64,000 nucleotides of DNA, taken from assembly GCF_037392515.1 (NCBI RefSeq), contig NC_090288.1, positions 19,128,969 to 19,192,968 of the forward strand. Direction: 5' to 3'. The DNA comes from Haliotis asinina (Eukaryota > Mollusca > Gastropoda > Lepetellida > Haliotidae). The notes beneath the pieces are model-generated. The model was not told the DNA's origin and ran no database searches. It saw only the letters and a program-made list of their open reading frames with translations. The position numbers were made by a program, and so were the translations under genes. Positions 57,766-64,000 of the stretch are shown piece after piece (within the stretch, counting starts at the first letter, position 1; the number at the start of each line of letters is the position of its first letter).

Positions 57766-58027
57766 CTTCAATGTGTTTGTTTGTTCTTGTTGTCTGTCGG
57801 AAGCAGAACAGACTTGAAGGACAGGTTCTTATGAAGACCCATTGGGTCCTCGTGTCATAGATTATGTGGTCTCTGATGTAACCCACAAGCTGACGAAGCT
57901 TGTTGCTAGGGGTGACTGTCTCTGTCAGCTCTTCCAACCTCTGACGGATCTCTGAAGAAGTGATGAAGGGCAAGGCCATCAGTTTCCGAATAAATTGAAA
58001 AAGTGGGTTCTTTATTCTGTATGTGAC
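57766..58027 (-). CDS. MULE-transposase-domain exon (partial gene or domesticated relic)
   Basis: On the minus strand, a 3' splice site (TTTCTTGTTACAG/GTCACA) and a 5' splice site (ATTGAAG/GTAAAT) bracket 262 bp in one open frame. The peptide includes PLFQFIRKLMALPFITSSEI, LRQLVGYIRDHI and RTNKHIEG. This is the C-terminal pattern of a MULE-type transposase domain widespread in animals (MALPF..., L..Y+..., RTNND+EGWH). The last Asp of that motif is His here. No neighbouring exon was recognised in the window, so it may belong to a gene extending beyond what I can trace, or be a relic. Confidence 0.5.
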
Positions 58028-58538
58028 CTGTAACAAGAAACTCAAAATCAAAATCCTGTGGATCCTTGGTCTGTTCCTTGTTAGCTTATCCATGTTCTCT
58101 CTAGCTCCAATTGGAGCATCTGGGTGCCCAGTGGTTATAACCACATCCTCCACAACAGTTACAGCTGACTTGAATAACTCCGTGGTGGTATCATTTTTAT
58201 CTGATCAACTGAAATTTATCATACAGCAATAGTTCTTTATATACTAGACGCATAAAGAAACTGTGCATACAAAAAATTAAAACCTAAATTTATCAAACCT
58301 GTGTAGACACATAAGGATTTAAACTCAGAGATTAGTGAGATGTATTCACCATGCATGCACATGCCACGTTACGTGAAGTCAGTGGTTTCGTCCTTGAGAC
58401 GTGCAATACGTTGTTGCACGTGCATTCCGGGAAAGAGAAACAGATCAAATGAATGCCACACAATAATGTCACTTTTGAAAGCTCAACCCCTGCGCTGGCG
58501 ATCTTTCAAAAAAAACAAAAACTATTGAAACGCATAGC

Positions 58539-58930
58539 ATGCCAAAGCTAACGTCTGCACAACGTCATGAGGCCCCTGGGATGGTCCGTGGGGGGAATGT
58601 CTCATTGACAAGTGGCTGCCATTTCTGCACCATTTCTGCACTGGTGAGACGCTACTAGAACACAACAGACGTCATCGATCGGCCACGTTCTGGACGTCCA
58701 CGTGAAACAACGCCAAGACAGGACAGATGGATAAGGGTGACCCATCTTCGCCACAAGTTTCAGACTGCAGGTGACTGTGTATTCGCCCCAACACAGTTCG
58801 ACAATGTTTACGTCATCACGGAATCAAACCACGACGTGCCGCCATACGACCTATCTTGACGCAACGTCATCGTCAAGCTGGCCGAATGTGGTGCCCAAAT
58901 CATGTTCGAAAAGCGGCAGAAACCATTACA
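58539..58930 (+). pseudogene. Tc1-like transposase, N-terminal part
   Basis: ATG at 58539: MPKLTSAQRHEA then MVRGG (HTH start), a shifted segment with TISAL, DRPRSGRPRETTPRQDRWIR and THLRHKFQTA. It continues as PNTVRQCLRHHGIKPRR and LTQRHRQAGRMWC in another frame. These are the paired-like HTH, the GRPR motif and the linker of Tc1 transposases. Several frameshifts and stops break it. The catalytic domain lies beyond later insertions, at 60420. Confidence 0.78.
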
Positions 58931-59155
58931 TGCATTAAATTGACAAATAGCGTATTTTTGTTATTTTTATGGTTTCAAACCAAAACCGGTTTCATTAAAG
59001 GTTGCGGAAACATTTTGATCTGTGGTACTCTTTTTGCAAGACGCCACCCACTGCCTCCTACAGTAAACTACTCTGTAGCACCCTGTCTCTTGTTTGTATT
59101 TGTTTCTCTCGGATAACATCACTGGTCGAAACATTGCCTCTGTGTCTTTCGATGG

Positions 59156-59401
59156 GACCCATGAAAGTCCCGGGGTAGAATAGGCCTTCAGCAACCCATG
59201 CTTGCCATAAAAGGCGACTATGTTTGTCGTAAGAGGCGACTAACGGGATCGGGTGGTCAGGCTCTCTGACTTGGTTGACACATGTCATCGGTTCCCAATT
59301 GCACAGATCGATGCTCATGTTGTTGATTATTTACAGACCGCCGCCATATAGCTTTAATATTGCTGAGTGTGGCGTAAAACTAAACTCACTCACTCACTCA
59401 C
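59156..59401 (+). mobile_element. Full-length gastropod SINE with target-site duplication
   Basis: A 246-bp insertion flanked by an 11-bp direct repeat TCTTTCGATGG (59145-59155 and 59402-59412). It starts GACCCATGAAAGTCCCGGGG and continues with GGCCTTCAGCAACCCATGCT, GGCGACTAACGGGATCGGGT, GCTCATGTTGTTGATTATTT and ACAGACCGCCGCCATATAGC. It ends GGCGTAAAACTAAACTCACT plus further CACT units. I know this family from abalone. Diverged copies are at 9.9, 38.9, 39.1 and 40.3 kb. Confidence 0.88.
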
Positions 59402-59739
59402 TCTTTCGATGGATATAATGTCTCAGATCGACTCACAAATAAACAGCGACACGGCAACATTCGCTAATGTTTACATCTTCACAATGCATATAAATTGTAG
59501 AATGAATGAATTCACGTACGCGTGCTTGTTATCAGGGATATTCTACAACATATATAGGCTCCCCGTTGTTATTAATGAAAAAGTAGTTCCGTCACAACGT
59601 GACCTAAAGGAGAGATCGTTGTTTATCCAATCAAATCGTTAGAATCTCCGGTCAAGTCAACTGGTCAACGAGATACGACACTCGTATGACGTACAAGATT
59701 AGTATGCAATTACGATTGCGTTGACCGCGTGGGTAATAA

Positions 59740-60265
59740 GTAGATAGAGAATACTAATTTATGTCCCGTGTAATACCATATTTATGAAACGAGTGAATGG
59801 TTTGGTATCTAACGCGCTTTCGCTCGTCAAATACCGATACCATTCACGACTTTCATAAATATGGTGTTATACGGGACATAGTTTAGTATTTTATCTGTTA
59901 CTCACCCAACATTAAAAAAATAATATCGAGCAAAGCACTTCCACGAGCAAAGAATTCAACGAGTGCGATGATGCACAGCTTTCCGTCAAGCAAGGTCTAA
60001 TACTACCGTGACAGAGGTATTAGCATTGTGACGTCATAACTGTAAAAACACTTTGACTTCATACCATGCGTAATAACTTTGTAAAATTATTTAAGAGTGA
60101 TATCTTCAACGGGTGAGTAAATAGAGGATACTAAACGACCTTCCGTGTAATACCATTTTTATTAAACGAGTTAATGATTTGGTATCAAACGAGCGAAAGT
60201 TCTCTTATTGAAAAACATATATCCATAAAATGAAATCATTCAAGACTTACAAATCATTCTGGCAT
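59740..60265. mobile_element. Foldback/MITE-like palindromic element with a partial second copy
   Basis: A hairpin spans 59751-59888: ACTAATTTATGTCCCGTGTA pairs with ...ACGGGACATAGTTTAGT, and the inner arms include ACCATATTTATGAAACGAGT against the CATAAATATGGT side. TTACTCACCC (59898-59907) and GGGTGAGTAA (60111-60120) form a second inverted pair. From about 60121 the left arm sequence starts again, diverged (CCGTGTAATACCATTTTTAT). There is no coding capacity. Confidence 0.6.
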
Positions 60266-60419
60266 TGGGTAGGATATACACTCGTTGCGCCATTAGTAAA
60301 GGGTCGAGCTGTTGGTGACATTTTTCTTAAGTTGTGAAGTATCTGTTTTTTTGGTTGAAATTTTTTCATCTGAATGTTTTGCAAACTTTATTGTGATTAT
60401 TATACTAGACATTTGAGAC

Positions 60420-60885
60420 ATGTGTATAGCGCCGATATCCAACTCGCAAGTTCAACTGCACAAGAGCGTAACTCTACTGGCCGTACTACTTGGTCGAACA
60501 CGTGGTCGACGGTAAACGTACCGGACAGCATTATCGGGACGAGATGCTGGCTTCTACAGCAGTATCATTCCTCCAAGTTGTGCGTGAATTTATGGCAGTC
60601 ACTCTTTACTGCAAGACGACAACGCTAGGCCTGACAGAGCTATTAATGTCACTTACTCCCTTTGGAGTAGGGTGTAGAGCGGATGGAGTTGGAAGCACGC
60701 TCGCCAGACCTCAACCCAACTGAACATGTCGATGGGATGAACTCGGTCGACCTGCGTACACATGTTACCCAGCACCAGTGGATATCCCAGGACTCCGCAG
60801 ACATCTACTAGAGGAATGGAATGCCTTCTTCATGAGCTTGATAAGGAGCATGACAACAAGGTGCATCTGCGTCTTGGGCGCGAGA
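60420..60885 (+). pseudogene. Tc1-like transposase, C-terminal part
   Basis: In shifting frames: VVDGKRTGQHYRDEMLA, then WMELEARSPDLNPTEH (third catalytic position region), GLRRHLLEEWNAFF and LIRSMTTRCICVLGARG. These correspond to the Tc1 LTGQRYRDEIL, SPDLNPIEH, L..EW and C-terminal RRC..V..ARGG motifs. It is separated from the N-terminal part by about 1.5 kb containing the SINE and the foldback element. The region between HTH and VVDG (including the first catalytic Asp) was not found. Confidence 0.72.
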
Positions 60886-61506
60886 GGAGAACAGAGTGCT
60901 TCTGTGACTTTGGCACGAGAGGACCATAAGGTGCATCTGTGTCTTGAGCGCGAGAGGAGAACAAGGTGCTTCTGTGTCTTGGGCGCGAGAGGACCATAAG
61001 GTGCATCTGTGACTTGGGCGCGAGAGGAGAACAAGGTGCTTCTGTGTCTTGGGCGCGAGAGGACCATAAGGTGCATCTGTGTCTTGAGCGCGAGAGGAGA
61101 ACAAGGTGCTTCTGTGTCTTGGGCGCGAGAGGACCATGAGGTGCATCTGAGACTTGGGCGCGACAGGAGAACATGGTGCTTCTGTGACTCGGGCGCGAGA
61201 GGAGAACAAGGTGCTTCTGTGTCTTGGGCGCGAGAGGACCATAAGGTGCATCTGTGACTTGGGCGCGAGAGGAGAACAAGGTGCTTCTGTGTCTTGGGCG
61301 CGAGAGGACCATAAGGTGCATCTGTGTCTTGGGCGCGAGAGGAGAACAAGGTGCTTCTGTGTCTTGGGCGCGAGAGGACCATGAGGTGCATCTGAGACTT
61401 GGGCGCGACAGGAGAACATGGTGCTTCTGTGACTCGGGCGCGAGAGGAGAACAAGGTGCTTCTATGTCTTGGGCGCGAGAGGACCATAAGGTGTATCTGT
61501 GACTTA
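60865..61506. repeat. 35-bp minisatellite (70-bp dimer) grown from Tc1 C-terminal codons
   Basis: About 18 units of 35 bp alternate between GGCGCGAGAGGAGAACAAGG + TGCTTCTGTGTCTTG and GGCGCGAGAGGACCATAAGG + TGCATCTGTGACTTG. The first unit is the Tc1 coding sequence for RCICVLGARG. The seven-unit block from about 60970 to 61200 is largely repeated at 61210-61460. ORFs on both strands follow from the repeat and are not genes. Confidence 0.93.
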
Positions 61507-62774
61507 ATATTTTTCAACAACACTTGCAAGTCTTCTGGCACTGGCTCAGTAGGCTTTTCGTTCGGGGGAGGGAACTCACAACTCAACACATTTAATTTAG
61601 TTTAACAACCCTATCAAGATGGAAGCCAGTTTCTTAAATAGTTACTATAATGTAATTAAGTCGTTATCTTATACTTTAAGATTAAATTAAGACATCAGGG
61701 ATACAGGCCAAGTCACTATTGTTGTTCATGACATGGAACTGCTTGCGTCGAATTCACAAGGATTACCATGCTTCTTGTCAAACACATCTTAAATACCACC
61801 CACATCACAGCACACTTGACCAACATACACATGGCTTCAGTAAGAACGACCAGCTCTTCAGTTGTACAACATCTGACCTCCTTAACTAACACCTTGCATG
61901 TGCCTCGGTAGCTTCTAAATGTCTTCATTGACTACGTCTCGCTTCAGATGTATATTCAACACCCTAAGTAAATACTGTAACATTTGTGAATAATCAGTCC
62001 ATAAACGCTAACAAAAAATATGAACACGTTAGAGAGGCTACATGACAACATAAAACTATACAGAAGTAAACCATCGCCTCTTGGATTTATATCATACTAG
62101 CAGTTATCAGAGGAAACCACGAGAAATTACATTGAAACAACTGAAATATGTGAGAAACTATGACGAGGGAACGTTTCTAACAATGAGTATATATATCGCC
62201 TACATACACTGCACCTTTGATTGCCCCCTTCACTGATGTATATGTCATGTGAAGTAATGAAGGTTGTTCACATAAGTTACCATGGAACCATAAATAGCTG
62301 AACCCTGCTTGTTTAACACACCAGCAATAGTCGGAATGGGGCATGGCACTGAGCCAGCAGGTCGTGGAAACACCCACCACGTGACGGCACCTCTCAGTCA
62401 CAGTGCAGTCACACTGTACCACAGAATGTCAAGCTGGTCACTGTCAATTTCCTGTCTTATTGGCCGGTCCCTACAACAGATATCAAATTCAACAGTTTAT
62501 ATGAACCTCTAAAGAATCGTGACAAAAACCAATTTTACACCACCACATAACGCACTCCCTATTGGGAGAGATAAAGATAAATTTGGGGGAATTGGAGGAA
62601 CATTTAAACAACTCCAACACTGCTTTAACAGTGTGTGCCAGACCTTGCCCTATGGCATAACAACATTGTGTGTGTACCTGTGCTAATTCACATTTAGCCA
62701 AATTCTGTCAAGTCAACCTCAGTCAGTCTGCAGAAAAAGGCACTTCTTCATGTGGCCATCCCCTTCTTGGGGCG
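61507..62774. other. Spacer
   Basis: No array, transposon or splice-supported exon was recognised. At 61499-61589 the minus strand reads LSCEFPPPNEKPTEPVPEDL, which looks protein-like but was not assigned. Confidence 0.35.
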
Positions 62775-62910
62775 GAGGGGTAGCCTGGAGTTTAAAGCTT
62801 TGGCTTGTCATGCCGAAGATACAGGTTCGATTTTCTAGATTGGTACAATACTTGAAGCCTACTTATGGTGTCGCCACCCTGATATTGTTGGAATAGTGCT
62901 AAAAGCCATG
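62775..62910 (+). mobile_element. tRNA-derived SINE, diverged
   Basis: GGGTAGCCTGGAGTTTAAAG stands for the A box region, and ACAGGTTCGATTTTCTAG for the B box. TGTCGCCACCCTGATATTGT and TGGAATAGTGCTAAAAGCC match the body of the gastropod tRNA SINE. Confidence 0.6.
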
Positions 62911-63298
62911 TAGAACAACCACTCCTTGGATTGCGAGATGGTACAGTCGATGTAGGCTCAAGACTAGCTAAAATGTCATTTATGCTATGATGGCAGACAT
63001 GTGGTACGTCCAAACGACGCAACTTTTTTATCGATAAAGTCCATCTCACTGTCAAATAAAGTGGAATGTGCCACAGTCGAGTAGGGGAGAACAACACTTT
63101 TTGTCACTGTGTAAGTCTGAGATTTATGTACAGAGATTAATTAATTGCTTCAGAATACCATCGGGTTGGTGCAAGAATGCAAGGTGACTCTTGGTCGCTC
63201 TCAGATCAATAATATCACTGTCCAGCATATTAGCAACACGTTGAGGACTTCCTTCTTCCGGGCTTCAAGCTTAACAGTACATGATTACACATTGATTA

Positions 63299-63458
63299 TC
63301 AGTGCACATCACAATACATATCTGCATCAATATCTACAAGAATAGCAGTGCCAGCACGTTGAGAAAGACACATTGTCATATCTTTCATGATACTTCCCTG
63401 TTCATTTCTACATCTGCCTGGTGTTTGCATCATACTACGGGCAGCATCACACTCTTTC
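63299..63458 (-). CDS. Possible terminal exon, Cys-containing protein of unknown function
   Basis: On the minus strand an acceptor-like TATGCTGTTGACAG precedes 63458. The frame runs about 52 codons to TGA at 63299-63301. The peptide (KECDAARSMMQTPGRCRN, GSIMKDMTMCLSQRAGTAIL, VDIDADMYCDVH) has four cysteines and the look of a conserved protein end. I do not recognise it. No partner exon was identified in the window. Confidence 0.3.
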
Positions 63459-64000
63459 CTGTCAACAGCATATGGACCAAAGTACCAAACATGTAATAGA
63501 TAGCTAAGGATTGGTAACATTCATCCACATCATGCCGCATATTACGCCTACAGAAATAGGATAGAATTTTGTTCACATCCAAATAACCTGCTCATGCCGT
63601 AACACATACCATCTTTTCGATATTAAGTTGAAAAAAGTAATGTGATAGTGATAATGAGGAAGTATCCTTTTCATCACCAGCAGAAATATCTTGTCCACGA
63701 AAATACCTGGAATTTTATTTTAACTTTTTGTTCTAATGAAGTATGCACGACTGCAGGTGCTGGCAATCATTTAGCCACGATCTTTAACAAAGAGTGCGTT
63801 ATCCCCTTCTTAGCAATCCAAAACACCATAACTGTCTTCAAATACACAAAACAGAGAGACGCACTAGTAATACCAAAACGGTATGACGTCCCTTCGGAAA
63901 GTTGAAATATGACATCAAAGACTATAGTTTTGTCATGGCGTCTTATTCAGGACAACCATCGTCCACATATACTAAAGACCAAAACCTGTCCGCTGTTATG
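63459..64000. other. End of window
   Basis: No supported feature was seen. A short + strand frame at 63642-63905 has no recognisable domain. Confidence 0.3.

Noticed and set aside
60765..61605. Arg/Ser-rich ORFs of 163-274 codons over the 35-bp array
   Set aside because: Three units restore the frame, so long ORFs appear on both strands by arithmetic. The sequence is a minisatellite derived from a transposase.

Overview
The window looks like nuclear DNA of a marine gastropod, most likely an abalone (Haliotis) or close relative. The best pointer is a SINE whose 3' end reads GCGTAAAACTAAACTCACTC followed by further CACT units, which I know from abalone sequences. The mix of Polinton, BEL/Pao, I-type LINE, Tc1/mariner and MULE debris is also normal for molluscs. 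The taxon is an inference. There are no bacterial-type operons, rRNA genes or CRISPR arrays.

Layout. Positions 1-7365 are one 51-bp minisatellite that contains a nearly perfect 2,284-bp tandem duplication. A single-exon or terminal-exon gene for a CCDC106-like nuclear protein follows at 8225-9210. From 9.2 to 31.9 kb I find no convincing coding sequence. This part holds a succession of unrelated minisatellites (49, 38, 53, 19, 27, 50, 29, 52 and about 28 bp) and several promoter-like stretches. Among them are two tandem copies of a TATA-box/leader/splice-donor unit, each followed by a 27-bp array that carries E-boxes.

From about 31.9 to 42.9 kb lies the main gene, on the + strand. It is a spliced gene for a large zinc-finger nuclear protein with an NRF1-like WWP-D-PW motif. 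Four coding exons join in perfect phase. Its introns carry a complete but internally deleted Tc1/mariner-superfamily element (35919-37526), a 174-bp mollusc repeat and several SINE copies.

From 44.5 to 61.6 kb is a transposon graveyard. It includes a rearranged LINE fragment; a Polinton/Maverick DNA polymerase gene split by a 5.3-kb I-superfamily LINE with a visible target-site duplication; a BEL/Pao gag-protease-RT relic; an LTR-like promoter/poly(A) module; tRNA-type SINEs; a MULE-domain exon; and a Tc1 transposase split by later insertions. A 35-bp minisatellite grows out of the last codons of that Tc1 transposase. A conserved-looking terminal exon on the minus strand lies near 63.4 kb.

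The most interesting items are the array open in four reading frames, the twin TATA/leader/E-box units with possible relatives nearby, the birth of a minisatellite from a transposase C-terminus, the nested Polinton/LINE insertion, and an apparent excess of full TGACGTCA sites. All repeat counts and alignments were made by eye.
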